A stretch of 64,000 nucleotides of DNA from CAYRHN01 sp964424115 (lineage in GTDB: Bacteria; Chloroflexota; Anaerolineae; Anaerolineales; Anaerolineaceae), in assembly GCA_964424115.1 (NCBI GenBank), contig CAYRHN010000007.1, forward strand, positions 127,316 through 191,315, given 5' to 3'. Below the pieces are notes generated by a model. That model did not search any database. It was not told the DNA's origin and saw only the letters and a list, made by a program, of their open reading frames with translations. A program made the position numbers and the translations under genes. This document shows positions 17,604 through 27,628 of the stretch, piece by piece (position 1 is the stretch's first letter; each line of letters starts with the position of its first letter).

Positions 17604-20597
17604 TCAGAGCATCTCTTTCCCTGTTTGTATTATTTTTATGAATTCTTGAACGATCTGCGCATCAAACAGGATCCCGGCATTGGCCTTCAAATAATCGTAC
17701 ACTTCTTGTGACGACCAGGCTGAGCGATAAGGCCGGTCGGAACTGAGTGCATCCCATACATCCACCACCGCAAAGATGCGTGCCGCAAGCGGGATTGCTT
17801 CGCCTTTCAACCCCAACGGGTAGCCGGATCCATCCCAGCGCTCATGGTGTCCATACGGCACCTGCAAAGCCTGTTCCAGGTAGGAAATACCGGTCAAGAG
17901 CTGATAAGCGTAGGTCGGATGCTGGCGCATGATCTCCCATTCCTCCGCAGTCAACGGTCCTGGCTTGAGCAATACATGATCCGGAATGCCCATCTTGCCG
18001 ATATCATGCAGCAAGGCGCCGCGCCGTAGATGTAAAAGCTCGTTCCGATCCATCCCCAATTGTTTTCCCAGACGCAAGGCCAGATCCACCACCCGGCGGC
18101 TGTGACCGGCGGTTTCACGCTCGCGCAATTCCAATGCACGCGACCAGCCTTCCAGCGTCGCATCATAGGCCCGTTCCAGTTCCACCGCCGAACGCTTCAG
18201 CAATTCGTTGGCGCGCCGGTTGTCAGCCCGCACCCGCAGCGCATGGATTCCATAGGAGAGATCATCCGCCAATTCTTTCAACAACACGATCTCGTCCGGG
18301 TCAAAGGCATCCTGCTCACTTGTATAGATCCCCAGCGTGCCAAACACTTCCTGATCATAGAACAACGGCAACGCCAGGATGGCCGCACAGCCTCGTTTGT
18401 GAGCTTCCACAGCCCAATCCGCTTTTTCCAGCTCGGTTGCGCCGAGATCGGGAACCATCACCTGTTCCACAGTATGAATTGCCTTTGCCATCGGATTGGA
18501 AATATCTTCCTTGTTGCCCCATAAGAAACGCGTCTTTTTCAAATACCCGGCTTCGTAACCCGCGTAACTGGCTGGGCGGATGGTGTGATCCGGCGTTGCA
18601 TACCCCACCCACACAAAGCGGTATCCGCTGTTCTGATGGATCATCGCACAGATCTTATCCAACAGATCGTTCTCATCCACGGCACGCACCAGGATCTGGT
18701 TGCATTCGCTGATCGTGCGCAGCGACCGGTTCAACTTGCGTAACAATTCCTCGTTATGCTTGCGTTCGGTGATATCTCGCACGATCGAAATTGCCAGGTT
18801 CTCATTGATCAATGTAGTTGAGACCTCAACCGGGATGTGCTTGCCGCTCTTATGCCGATCTACGCCTTCAAATACCCTCCCCTGATACATCTTCAGCTCT
18901 TCCAGTACCACCGGGAATGGATGATCCGGCAACAACAATTCCTTCACATCCATCTTCTTTAATTCCTCCAGCGTATATCCCACCAACTCACAGGCGCGCT
19001 GATTTGCATCCACAATTTTGTCGTCAAGGGTCTCAAGGAAGATGGCATCGTACGCCTTTTCAAACAACGCCCGGTAACGTTGTTCGCTGTTGCGCAATTC
19101 CTCTTCTGCTATTTGCCGATCAGTGATATCCACATCCATGCAAAAGGCTTCGCTGATCTCACCCTGTTCAAAGATGGGGAAGACTGTCGAATACACCCAG
19201 CGCTCCTCCCCTTTGTCATTTGTCACCTGCCACTCGCGCGGCTGCGTGGGCTTCCCGCTTTGCCAGATCTCTTCCAAGATCTTATCAAACGCACCACGCG
19301 TTTCCGGGGTGAACATCAGATCTTGAATATGTTTTCCCAGTGCATCTTGCTCGGAAAATCCGTAAATACGCTGGCTGGCACGGTTCCAATGACGAATCAC
19401 CCCCTCCCGGTCAAATCCCTGGATCGCCACCGCCGGCGTATTATTGATCACCGATTCGAACCGTTCCATCCCATCCCTGACCGCCTGTGCCGCGCGGATG
19501 CGGTCAGTGATCTCCAGGAACATCCCCGCCGAGACGCCCTCACCCACCTGGAAAACATGCACATCAAAAGCCCCGGAGATCCTTTTATCCCGGTAGTTGA
19601 TCTGCTCCTCGTGCCAATACCCCCCGTCTCGGGCAATCCTGAGATAGACTTCCGGCATGGGAGTTTCATTGATACCAGGGAAGGCCTCCTGGATGGTCTT
19701 TCCTACCAATTTCCGGTGATCGATCCCCAGGATATTGTCCGCTGCCGGATTGGCGCCCGCAAATACCAACCGGTCTTCCCCTTCCAATTGATAGATGTGC
19801 ATCCCGATCGGATTCGCTTCAATGATATTGCGGAAGCGCTGTTCGCTGCTGCGCAGTTGCTCTTCAGTTTCTTTTTGGTTGGTCAGGTCGATCACTACCC
19901 CGCGCAGTCCAATCGTTCTCCCGTCCTGCTCGCGGGTCGTCACCCGCACCTGCACCGGGAACGTGCCCCCATCCTGGCGTTGCGCGGTGAAATTTCCTTC
20001 CCAATTCCCATCTTTTAAGGCCAGTGCAATGCTCTCCCGGACTCGCTCCCGGTCTTGGGGAGCTGTCATTTCCTCCACATTAATACCCAGTTCCAGTTGA
20101 TTCTCCGGGTAGCCAAATATCTGAAACGCGCGCTGATTGGCAAACACCAGAGAGCCCCGCTCATCGCTCTCGAACACTGCCAGAGGCAGCAGATTGGCCA
20201 TTTCCTGGTAACGCTGCCGGCTGGCGCGCAGATCTCGTCTCGCTCTGCGCAGCCGGATGGAATAGACACCCAGCAAGATAATGATGATTCCAAGGCTTGC
20301 CCCCACCGCCAACACCAACAACAGCAAGTCGTGATATGGATCCGTCTCATGCTGATCAAGGGAGCGAAAATAGACCCCGTTCTGCGTCAAATGAAACGAA
20401 CGTCCTATAATTTTCTCCCCCGCTGGGCATTCTTCTACCGCAGACTCGAGATCTTCGAAGAAATTCCGGTTAGAGCTTTGAGCAGCCTCTGGTGAGTATC
20501 CAGGAATAATCCCAATTGGAAAGATGCAAAAACCAAATGCCACCAGCGAGATCAAGCGTGCAATCCAGCTGCTCCACGTATTCTTTTGTGGACGCAT
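17604..20597 (-). CDS. PAS4-GAF-HD-GYP cyclic-di-GMP phosphodiesterase-type receptor
   Basis: A 997-residue membrane protein. Helix 1 (about 12-32) and helix 2 (about 92-112) enclose a short external loop of some 60 residues. Four PAS domains follow (roughly 128-250, 255-375, 380-500, 505-625), then a GAF (about 635-790) and an HD-GYP domain (about 825-990). The HD-GYP metal and signature residues are intact: LLHDIGKMGIPD near 862 and HHERWDGSGYP near 917. The expected activity is hydrolysis of cyclic-di-GMP to pGpG or GMP. No GGDEF synthase is in the window. It resembles the protein at 24054 closely from the GAF onward. ATG 20597 has CAGGAG upstream and a TATAAT box beyond it. Confidence 0.94.
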   Translation of the reverse strand: MRPQKNTWSSWIARLISLVAFGFCIFPIGIIPGYSPEAAQSSNRNFFEDLESAVEECPAGEKIIGRSFHLTQNGVYFRSLDQHETDPYHDLLLLVLAVGASLGIIIILLGVYSIRLRRARRDLRASRQRYQEMANLLPLAVFESDERGSLVFANQRAFQIFGYPENQLELGINVEEMTAPQDRERVRESIALALKDGNWEGNFTAQRQDGGTFPVQVRVTTREQDGRTIGLRGVVIDLTNQKETEEQLRSSEQRFRNIIEANPIGMHIYQLEGEDRLVFAGANPAADNILGIDHRKLVGKTIQEAFPGINETPMPEVYLRIARDGGYWHEEQINYRDKRISGAFDVHVFQVGEGVSAGMFLEITDRIRAAQAVRDGMERFESVINNTPAVAIQGFDREGVIRHWNRASQRIYGFSEQDALGKHIQDLMFTPETRGAFDKILEEIWQSGKPTQPREWQVTNDKGEERWVYSTVFPIFEQGEISEAFCMDVDITDRQIAEEELRNSEQRYRALFEKAYDAIFLETLDDKIVDANQRACELVGYTLEELKKMDVKELLLPDHPFPVVLEELKMYQGRVFEGVDRHKSGKHIPVEVSTTLINENLAISIVRDITERKHNEELLRKLNRSLRTISECNQILVRAVDENDLLDKICAMIHQNSGYRFVWVGYATPDHTIRPASYAGYEAGYLKKTRFLWGNKEDISNPMAKAIHTVEQVMVPDLGATELEKADWAVEAHKRGCAAILALPLFYDQEVFGTLGIYTSEQDAFDPDEIVLLKELADDLSYGIHALRVRADNRRANELLKRSAVELERAYDATLEGWSRALELRERETAGHSRRVVDLALRLGKQLGMDRNELLHLRRGALLHDIGKMGIPDHVLLKPGPLTAEEWEIMRQHPTYAYQLLTGISYLEQALQVPYGHHERWDGSGYPLGLKGEAIPLAARIFAVVDVWDALSSDRPYRSAWSSQEVYDYLKANAGILFDAQIVQEFIKIIQTGKEML

Positions 20598-20668
20598 GAA
20601 CGAACTCCTGGTACCATTATATAAAATAATTCCCTTCCGTACAACAAATAATCGGCGATTAATGATGA

Positions 20669-20683
20669 TAAAATATCAGCCGT
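20669..20683 (+). promoter_or_regulatory. -10 box immediately before the ABC-F start (leaderless-type)
   Basis: TAAAAT at 20669-20674 is followed by nine bases and then the ATG of the ABC-F gene, with no Shine-Dalgarno motif between. Transcription would start at or within two bases of the start codon. No good -35 box is seen. Confidence 0.45.
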
Positions 20684-22651
20684 ATGTCACTTGTTATCAT
20701 TCACGACCTGGCAAAATCCTTTGGCGCCGAAGATATCTTCAGCCATATTGACGCCTCTATTCCTCACCGTGCGCGCATCGGCCTGGTGGGGCCGAATGGG
20801 GTGGGTAAGACCACCCTCCTGCGCATTTTGCTCGGACAGGAAGAACCCTCCTTTGGCGTGGTACGCCTGTCGCGCGGTTTGCGGCTGGGTTACCTGCCCC
20901 AGGAAGTAGGCCTGGGCGAAATCGCCCGCCAGGGCGAGAACCCCTCGCTGACGCTTTGGGAAGCCTGCCGTTCTGTCTTTGACGATTTAATCGACCGCCA
21001 GGCCGAACTGACCCGCCTGGAAACCGCCATGCGCAACCCCCAGCCCGCTGCGGAGGTCCTGGAAACCTACGGCCGCCTGCAGCACGAATTTGAGCATCTG
21101 GGCGGCTACACCTACGAAGTACGCATCCGCCAAACCCTGGACGGCCTGGGATTTTCCTGCGCCGATGAACGCCGCCCTGTGCAGCAGCTCTCTGGCGGTC
21201 AGCGCACCCGCGCCCAGCTTGCGCGGCTCCTGCTCACCCAGCCCGATCTGCTCCTCCTTGACGAACCCACCAACCACCTGGATATCGCCGCCATTGAATG
21301 GCTGGAAAATTACCTCAAAGACTGGCCGGGAGCGGTCTTAATCGTCTCGCACGACCGCTACTTTCTCGATCAAACGGTCAACACCATCTGGGAAATGACC
21401 CCCGCTTTTGAAGTATATTCCGGCAACTATTCCGTTTATCTCCAGCAGCGCGGCGCGCGTTACCTGACCCAATTACAAGAATATGAAACCCAGCAGGCAT
21501 TTATCGAAAAAGAGACCGACTATATCCGCCGAAACATCGCCGGGCAGAACACCCGCCAGGCCCAGGGCCGCCGCAAGCGTCTGGAACGGCTCCTGGAAGA
21601 GGACCGCCTTGCGCCGCCTGTGCGCGAGCCGCGCCGCCTGCATCTCAAGTTGGAGCCGGTCAATCGCTCCGGCGAGCTGGTCATCCGCACCAGCGCCCTG
21701 AGCGTCGGCTATGCTGACGAAGGCCGCCCCCTCTTTCAGGTCCCCGACCTGGTGCTCCAGCGCCAGGAATGCGCTGCCGTGATCGGTCCCAACGGTGCTG
21801 GCAAGACCACCCTTCTCAAGACCTTGCTGGAACAGATTCCCCCCTATTTCGGAGAAGCCGTCCTTGGCGCCAGTTTGCAGGTGGGTTACTTTGCCCAGGC
21901 CCACGAAGGGCTGCGCAAAAGCAGCACCCTGCTGGAAGAGATCCAAAAGGTGGCCCCAAAAATGCTGCCCGGCGAGATTCGCAGCTACCTGGCAAAATTC
22001 CTCTTCACCGGCGATGATGTATTCAAAACAGTCGGTCAGCTTTCTGGTGGAGAGCGCGGCCGTCTTGCCCTCGCCTGCCTGGCCTTGCAGGGCGCCAACC
22101 TGCTCCTCCTGGATGAGCCTACCAACCATCTCGACCTGCCCTCGCAGGAAGTGCTGCAATCCATTTTGGCCGAATTTCAGGGCACCATCCTGCTCGTTTC
22201 CCACGACCGCTACCTGATCGACGCCCTGGCTACCCAGATCTGGGAAGTGCTCCCCACCCAACGGACCCTGCGCGTCTTCAAAGGCACCTATAGCGAATAC
22301 AAACAGGCCCTCAACGGACAAATTCCCTTCAGCAGCGGGGATATCCTGCTCAATTCCACCATTTCCTCTCCTGCTTCTGCACCCCCCCGCGTTCAGGTTG
22401 AAGCCAACCCCTCCGCCGCTCCTGCTTCTCCGCGCCCCCTCAGCAAAGATCAACAGCGCCGCCGCCAGATGAAAGTGGAAGCATTGGAAACCCAGATCTC
22501 CGAATTGGAAACACGTCTGAAAGTGGTAGAACGCCAGTTGGAAAATCCCGGTCAGGACCCAGTAAAAGTCCAGCGCCTGGGTCAGGAGTATGTCACCCTG
22601 AACCAGACGCTGGAGAAGTTAATGGAAGATTGGGCCGCGCTGGCCGAATAA
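20684..22651 (+). CDS. ABC-F family ATPase (ribosome-associated)
   Basis: A 655-residue soluble protein with two ATPase cassettes and no membrane helix, the hallmark of ABC-F proteins that act on the ribosome exit or peptidyl-transferase site. Cassette 1: Walker A GPNGVGKTT, signature LSGGQRTRAQLARLL, Walker B LLLLDEPTNHLD. Cassette 2: GPNGAGKTT, LSGGERGRLALA and the same Walker B. A charged linker of about 80 residues joins them (about 235-315), and a Ser/Ala/Pro-rich spacer leads to a C-terminal coiled coil (about 590-650). Whether it gives antibiotic resistance or is a housekeeping factor cannot be told. It is convergent with the next gene, with one base between stops. Confidence 0.95.
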   Translation: MSLVIIHDLAKSFGAEDIFSHIDASIPHRARIGLVGPNGVGKTTLLRILLGQEEPSFGVVRLSRGLRLGYLPQEVGLGEIARQGENPSLTLWEACRSVFDDLIDRQAELTRLETAMRNPQPAAEVLETYGRLQHEFEHLGGYTYEVRIRQTLDGLGFSCADERRPVQQLSGGQRTRAQLARLLLTQPDLLLLDEPTNHLDIAAIEWLENYLKDWPGAVLIVSHDRYFLDQTVNTIWEMTPAFEVYSGNYSVYLQQRGARYLTQLQEYETQQAFIEKETDYIRRNIAGQNTRQAQGRRKRLERLLEEDRLAPPVREPRRLHLKLEPVNRSGELVIRTSALSVGYADEGRPLFQVPDLVLQRQECAAVIGPNGAGKTTLLKTLLEQIPPYFGEAVLGASLQVGYFAQAHEGLRKSSTLLEEIQKVAPKMLPGEIRSYLAKFLFTGDDVFKTVGQLSGGERGRLALACLALQGANLLLLDEPTNHLDLPSQEVLQSILAEFQGTILLVSHDRYLIDALATQIWEVLPTQRTLRVFKGTYSEYKQALNGQIPFSSGDILLNSTISSPASAPPRVQVEANPSAAPASPRPLSKDQQRRRQMKVEALETQISELETRLKVVERQLENPGQDPVKVQRLGQEYVTLNQTLEKLMEDWAALAE

Positions 22652-22652
22652 A

Positions 22653-23978
22653 TTATGGCCGGGGCGCGTAATCGTAGCTGGAGGCTTCCACCGAAATATT
22701 AACAAAAGATCCATCCTGCGAATACAAGCGCAGCGCAGGGGAGGAACCCAGGCCAAACTCGGCAGTGAAACGGTTCGGGTCCACCCACTTTACCTTGCGC
22801 AGGTCGTTGGTGATCGAATACGGGAATGGAGCGCTGCCCAGGCTGCCCAGGTTCAGGTTCTCCATGCTATTCGACCAGAACAAATACGCGTTCGAGTCTG
22901 GTGACCAACCCGCGAAGTCCAGGTTGGCGCCGGTCATCACGTTGTTGTCCGAGCTCATATCCAGGGTAGCGATATGCAGTTCGTACACCCCCGAGGAAGG
23001 TGCCGTTTCCTTTACATAGGCAAAAAACTGGCCGTTCGGGATGATTCCCGGGAAGGAAATGAACACCGGCACGCCCAAATACTGCCCCAGTTCCATCACG
23101 CTTCCATCCGTCCGCGCCTCATAGGTTCGGCTCAGGCCGGTAGGATCGCCCAAGGGATCCTGGAAGGGCACCGCCACCCGAAAACTGCTGCTATCCATGT
23201 TCCACACCACTTCCGGATAATAAGCCCATTCGCTGTACGTGTACACAAAAGGATAAGTGAACAAGGTACGGCGTCCGCTGCCATCCGCAGCCATCAAGTC
23301 GATCTTATCTCCGTCCACCAGCGCCACCCACTGCCCATCGGGCGAATAATTGAAAGCGCCTGTCGCAGTGCCGGGGGGCAGCAGCACCGTATTCGTTCCG
23401 CTGTTGTAATCCAGAACATTCAGATCCATGTTGCGCGGCTGCCCGGGACCTTCCCAAGTATACCCCGTGTTAAAGGCGATTGAGGTGGTGCCGGGAATGA
23501 ACTCCACCGCGTTCAGGTAATTCTGCTGCCCTGGTACCAACGCGTCAAAACTGGTATCGTTGAACAGCATGCGCATTCCACTTCCGTCCGCCTGGATCGC
23601 CCACAGGTCGCTGTTAAAGCAATCTGCCCCGCGGCTGAAGAGCACCACGCTCGCATCCGGTGCGATCATAACCCGGCACACATCCCCGGTAGCTGTCAGC
23701 CGGGTCACCAGCCCTCCATCCCGCCACAAATAGGCGTCCCCGCTTTCCAGGTAGGCGATGCTCAACGGCGTGGTTGGAGTCGGTTCCGTGGTGGGGGTAG
23801 AAGTCGGCGTCGGCGGTACCGGGGTAGGGGGCACCGGCGTGTTCGTCGGCGGAAGTGCCCCAACCGTTGCAGTAGGCGGCGTGCTGCCGGCCGGGGTGGT
23901 TCCGCCCGTCGCCGGCAGGTTGCATCCCAGGCTACCCAGAATCAGCACAAACATTACAAAAATCGCCAATTTCTTCAT
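22653..23978 (-). CDS. Secreted lipoprotein with Thr/Pro linker and propeller-like domain
   Basis: The 441-residue protein has a lipoprotein signal (LGSLGC, Cys near 19), a Thr/Pro-rich linker (about 25-72, repeated PTPV/TPTS units) and a domain of repeated strands with motifs such as YSPDGQWVALVDGD and WSPDSNAYLFWS, typical of TolB-like or WD40-like beta propellers. The family often scaffolds other envelope proteins; no enzyme motif is seen. Linkers of this kind are common in exported proteins of Anaerolineae. The N-terminal ATG is followed by the usual MKK start. It is transcribed alone or with the HD-GYP gene 75 bp upstream. Confidence 0.8.
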   Translation of the reverse strand: MKKLAIFVMFVLILGSLGCNLPATGGTTPAGSTPPTATVGALPPTNTPVPPTPVPPTPTSTPTTEPTPTTPLSIAYLESGDAYLWRDGGLVTRLTATGDVCRVMIAPDASVVLFSRGADCFNSDLWAIQADGSGMRMLFNDTSFDALVPGQQNYLNAVEFIPGTTSIAFNTGYTWEGPGQPRNMDLNVLDYNSGTNTVLLPPGTATGAFNYSPDGQWVALVDGDKIDLMAADGSGRRTLFTYPFVYTYSEWAYYPEVVWNMDSSSFRVAVPFQDPLGDPTGLSRTYEARTDGSVMELGQYLGVPVFISFPGIIPNGQFFAYVKETAPSSGVYELHIATLDMSSDNNVMTGANLDFAGWSPDSNAYLFWSNSMENLNLGSLGSAPFPYSITNDLRKVKWVDPNRFTAEFGLGSSPALRLYSQDGSFVNISVEASSYDYAPRP

Positions 23979-24053
23979 CTTTACTCCTCACTTCTTCTAA
24001 GAGATTTTCAAAAAAACTACGATCGCGGACAGGTCCAGAGGATTGTTTCCGGC

Positions 24054-26753
24054 TCAATCCGGCAAGTCGCGGTATTTGGCAAGATCAATCTTCAAGAAGG
24101 CATCCACCACCCGCGGGTCAAAGGATATCCCCGCCTGCTCGCGGATGTAATCCAGGGCTTGCTTTTCCGGCCAGGCGGCGCGGTACGGACGGGCTGAGGT
24201 CAGCGCATCCCATACATCGATCACCGCAAAGATGCGTGCAGCTATGGGAATCTGTTCGCCTTTCAGTCCCCGCGGGTAGCCGGAGCCGTCCCAGCGCTCA
24301 TGATGGTTATAGGGGATCTCCAACGCTTGCTGCAAATAAGTAATATCCTTCAACAGCTGATAGGCGTAATTCGGATGCTGGCGCATGATCACCCATTCAT
24401 CCGCTGAAAGCGGACCGGGTTTCAACAGCACCGCATCCGGAATGGCCATTTTGCCAATATCATGCAGCAGTGCGCCCCTGCGGACATGGATGCAGTTGCC
24501 ATCGCATGCCCCCAATGCCAGCGACATATCCACTGTCATTTGCACCACCCGCTTGCTGTGCCCGGCGGTTTCCCGTTCGCGCAGTTCCAGCGCCCGCGAC
24601 CAACCTTCCAGGGTAGCGTCATAGGCCTTTTCCAGATCGCTCTTGGATTGTTCCAACAAATTCCACGCCACGCGCCGGTCGGTGCGCACTTGCAAGGTAT
24701 GTATACCGTATGAAAGGTCAGCAGCCATCTCGTTCAACAAGGACATTTCATTATCATCAAATGCCCCCGGCTCATTGCCGTAGATCAACAGCGCCCCGTA
24801 AGCAAAGCCCTCGTAATGAAGCGGCAACGCTGCCATAGAAGCCAGTTCGGATTCCCGCAGGCTGGCTACCCAGGTCTGGTTATAACTGGCCAGGGCAACA
24901 TTCTCCACCACCACCGGTTGGCGCATGGCAATCGCTGCCGAGAGCGGCCCACCGTACTCGTGGTTCTCCGCCCGGCACAGCATTTCAGCCAGCCGGCTGT
25001 TCTCCTTCTTATACCATGCCACCGGCAGCAACACTTCCTGGGCATCTACAAATAAGGCCACCCAGGCAAACTTGTATTCCCCCTCCACCACAATCGTATT
25101 ACAGATCTCGTTAAAAAGCTCTAATTCATCCGCGGCGCGCACCAACGCCTGGTTGCATGCGCTGGTCGCCCGCAAGGCGCGGTTCAGACGCCGTAATTCC
25201 TGCTCGTTGTGTTTGCGCGCGGTGATATCCCGGACAATGCCCATTATAAAGCGCGGTTCCCCGTTGGCGTCCCGCACCAGGTTGGTGCTCACCTCGCCGA
25301 TCATCTCCCGTCCATCCCGGCGCGCCAGTGGAAATTCCACATCCCGGATCCCGCCTTCTACCAACACTTTATTGTAATTCTCCAACGCTCGCCGGCGTTC
25401 GCCCGGAGCGATCAACCTCAAGATATTCTTCCCAATCAGTTCCGCAGGATGATCGTATCCCAGGATATCAGCCGCGCGCTGATTGCACGAAAGCATCGCT
25501 CCGCTCATGTCGGTTAACATGATCCCATCCGGCGAGGTTTCAACCAGCGAGCGGTAACGTTCCTCGTTCTCCTGGATGGCATTAATGAATTGCCTGGTCT
25601 GGGTGACATCGCGTGTGATGGCGCCCACCCGTAAGCCCTCTCCGGTTTGGATCGGGAAAATGGTCTGCTCCATATTCCGCAAGCTGCCGTCGCTGGTCAT
25701 GATCGAATACTCGATCGGATGGTCAAAGAGAATTCCCCGGCCCGTTTTCAAGCGTGCATTGATCATTTCCGAAATATCATCCATTCGCTCCGGCACATTG
25801 CCTTCCGGAAAGCTCAATCCTAACATGATCGAGCGCAAAGATTTACCAATCGCCTCGGTCGCCGGAATGCCGGTGATCTTCTCCTCGGCCTGGTTCCACT
25901 CCATCACGATCCCGTTTTCATCCACCAACAGAAAGCCCTCGGAAAGTTGTTCGATCACCGTCCGGAACTTGGCTTCTTTGACCACCAGCTGATTTTCCAT
26001 CAATTTCCGTTCGGTGATATCCGTGCAAATGGCGATCGAGCCAATGAATTTATTCATCCGGTCGTAAAGGGGCGAGGCAGAGACGATCAAGTACAGCCGG
26101 CTGCCATCCTTGCGCAGGAAGCAGCATTCATAGCGTTCTATCTGTCCGGTCGTTCGGTTGGCAATCCGTTGGCGTTGCTTCTCCAGCTCGTCGGGGTGCA
26201 TAAAATCAACCGCTGCCCGGCCCATCATCTCGTCCAGGCTGTACCCGAGCATTTCCCCCATGCGGTTGTTAATGAAGATTGTACCCTGATTCACATCCAG
26301 CGCCCAAATGCCCTCGTTGCTGACCTCAGCCAGTAACTTGTAGCGCTCGTCATTGAGCAGAGAGGTGCCTTCCATGGCGCGGTATCCCCGTCTCTGCCCG
26401 CGGGATAATGTTCGATCCAACGCCTGTACCAACTCCTGCGGTTCAACGGGCAGTGCCAGACAGTCGACTGCTCCAGCGCGCATGCAGGCCACAGCCGTTT
26501 CGTAGGTTGTACAGCCGCTCAGCGCGATCAGAGCAGCGGTAGGGTAAAGCCGTCGGATCATCTCGATCGGTTTCACATCTGGATCGCAATCGCCCTCCAG
26601 ATTGACCAACACCGCAGCCGGGCGCAGCAATCCTGCCAGGCTCCCGGTCGGCATTTCTGCCGACAGGATCACTTCATGCCCGGCCCGTCTCAACGTCTGA
26701 TTGATCCAGGGGGCTTGTTCACCGACCTTGTCGATCACCAAAACCAGCGACAT
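24054..26753 (-). CDS. Pseudo-receiver-PAS3-GAF-HD-GYP protein
   Basis: An 899-residue cytoplasmic protein. Residues 1-120 have the length and strand order of a receiver, but the phosphoacceptor Asp is replaced (VLVNLEGD) and the conserved Lys is lost (DCLALPVEP), so it probably does not take phosphate from a His in the normal way. Three PAS domains (about 135-255, 258-380, 385-510) and a GAF (about 520-690) lead to an intact HD-GYP domain (LLHDIGKMAIPD near 764, HHERWDGSGYP near 820), expected to break down cyclic-di-GMP. The GAF-to-HD-GYP half is a paralogue of the protein at 17604. The ATG follows AAGGGAAG. A TATAAT box on this strand near 26804-26809 could drive it. Confidence 0.92.
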   Translation of the reverse strand: MSLVLVIDKVGEQAPWINQTLRRAGHEVILSAEMPTGSLAGLLRPAAVLVNLEGDCDPDVKPIEMIRRLYPTAALIALSGCTTYETAVACMRAGAVDCLALPVEPQELVQALDRTLSRGQRRGYRAMEGTSLLNDERYKLLAEVSNEGIWALDVNQGTIFINNRMGEMLGYSLDEMMGRAAVDFMHPDELEKQRQRIANRTTGQIERYECCFLRKDGSRLYLIVSASPLYDRMNKFIGSIAICTDITERKLMENQLVVKEAKFRTVIEQLSEGFLLVDENGIVMEWNQAEEKITGIPATEAIGKSLRSIMLGLSFPEGNVPERMDDISEMINARLKTGRGILFDHPIEYSIMTSDGSLRNMEQTIFPIQTGEGLRVGAITRDVTQTRQFINAIQENEERYRSLVETSPDGIMLTDMSGAMLSCNQRAADILGYDHPAELIGKNILRLIAPGERRRALENYNKVLVEGGIRDVEFPLARRDGREMIGEVSTNLVRDANGEPRFIMGIVRDITARKHNEQELRRLNRALRATSACNQALVRAADELELFNEICNTIVVEGEYKFAWVALFVDAQEVLLPVAWYKKENSRLAEMLCRAENHEYGGPLSAAIAMRQPVVVENVALASYNQTWVASLRESELASMAALPLHYEGFAYGALLIYGNEPGAFDDNEMSLLNEMAADLSYGIHTLQVRTDRRVAWNLLEQSKSDLEKAYDATLEGWSRALELRERETAGHSKRVVQMTVDMSLALGACDGNCIHVRRGALLHDIGKMAIPDAVLLKPGPLSADEWVIMRQHPNYAYQLLKDITYLQQALEIPYNHHERWDGSGYPRGLKGEQIPIAARIFAVIDVWDALTSARPYRAAWPEKQALDYIREQAGISFDPRVVDAFLKIDLAKYRDLPD

Positions 26754-26865
26754 TCACTTCCCTTTCTTGCCCAACTGGTGAGAACGATCACATATTAAAA
26801 AAGATTATAGCATGTTTGATATACAAAGCAAATCGGACACGCACGGTAATATTATTCTGCGCGAT

Positions 26866-27549
26866 CTAAAGAGATCCCAGTTGTTCTTTCGCCCGCTGCC
26901 AAACCTGGTCGAACATTTCCGCGCTCAGCCGGCCGGTCTGCGTATTTTGCCGGCTGGGATGGTAGGATCCCATCAGCCACGGTCTGCCCTCCCCCAGAGA
27001 GTACAGCACATTATGTCCGAACTCCAGCGCCGGCACCTGCCACCCTTTTTGCCGTACTGCCGCCAGGAATGCGTCGAATGCAATCTTGCCCAGCGCCACC
27101 ACTCCCTGCAGGTTCGTCAGCAGCTCCAGCTCTGCCAGCAGGTACGGCCGGCATGCCAACAATTCCTCTGGCAGCGGCTTATTGTCTGGCGGTGCGCAGC
27201 GGCACACGGCTGCGATGTAAGCATCCCGCAATTCCAACCCATCCCCTCGTCGTATTGCCTGCGGCCGGTTGGCAAATCCCGCCCGATACAGCGCCGGGTA
27301 CAGAAAATCTCCCGAAGCGTCCCCAGTAAAATTTCTCCCCGTACGGTTGGATCCGTGCGCTCCCGGCGCCAACCCGACAATGAATAATCGCGCCTGCGGA
27401 TCACCAAACCCCGGCACTGCTTTTCCCCAATATTCCCAATCCCGAAAGGCGCGCCGTTTTTCGCGCGACACCTGCTCGCGCCACCCCACCAACCGCGGAC
27501 ATTTGCGGCAGGCGATGATCGTTTCGTTTAGAGATTCAATTTCGGTCAT
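26866..27549 (-). CDS. Uracil-DNA glycosylase, family 5 (UdgB-like)
   Basis: The 227-residue enzyme removes uracil and related deaminated bases from DNA. The N-terminal CRKCPRL and the later CRCAPP...LLACRPY supply the four Cys of the iron-sulphur cluster. Motif A reads GLAPGAHGSNRTGR, the version without the Asp/Asn water activator that marks family 5, and motif B is GSYHPSRQN. Those residues distinguish it from family 4. I set the start at ATG 27549, as the longer frame back to 27774 reads through the TetR gene's 3' end and a word-like repeat. No Shine-Dalgarno motif is evident. It lies 110 bp downstream of the TetR gene and could be read from the same promoter. Confidence 0.9.
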   Translation of the reverse strand: MTEIESLNETIIACRKCPRLVGWREQVSREKRRAFRDWEYWGKAVPGFGDPQARLFIVGLAPGAHGSNRTGRNFTGDASGDFLYPALYRAGFANRPQAIRRGDGLELRDAYIAAVCRCAPPDNKPLPEELLACRPYLLAELELLTNLQGVVALGKIAFDAFLAAVRQKGWQVPALEFGHNVLYSLGEGRPWLMGSYHPSRQNTQTGRLSAEMFDQVWQRAKEQLGSL

Positions 27550-27628
27550 TTTGGCGGTGAAAGCGGAGAGTGGATCCTGGAAAGATGAGATGGATAAAAT
27601 TTTATCACATTCCCCCTTCCAATCCCAA

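Noticed and set aside
26754..26865. Possible small gene in the gap between the HD-GYP and glycosylase genes
   Set aside because: The gap has only very short frames and contains the probable promoter; nothing to support a gene.
27593..27606. Palindrome GATAAAATTTTATC before the glycosylase gene
   Set aside because: It is short and AT-rich, overlaps a likely -10 box and can arise by chance; no regulator is suggested.
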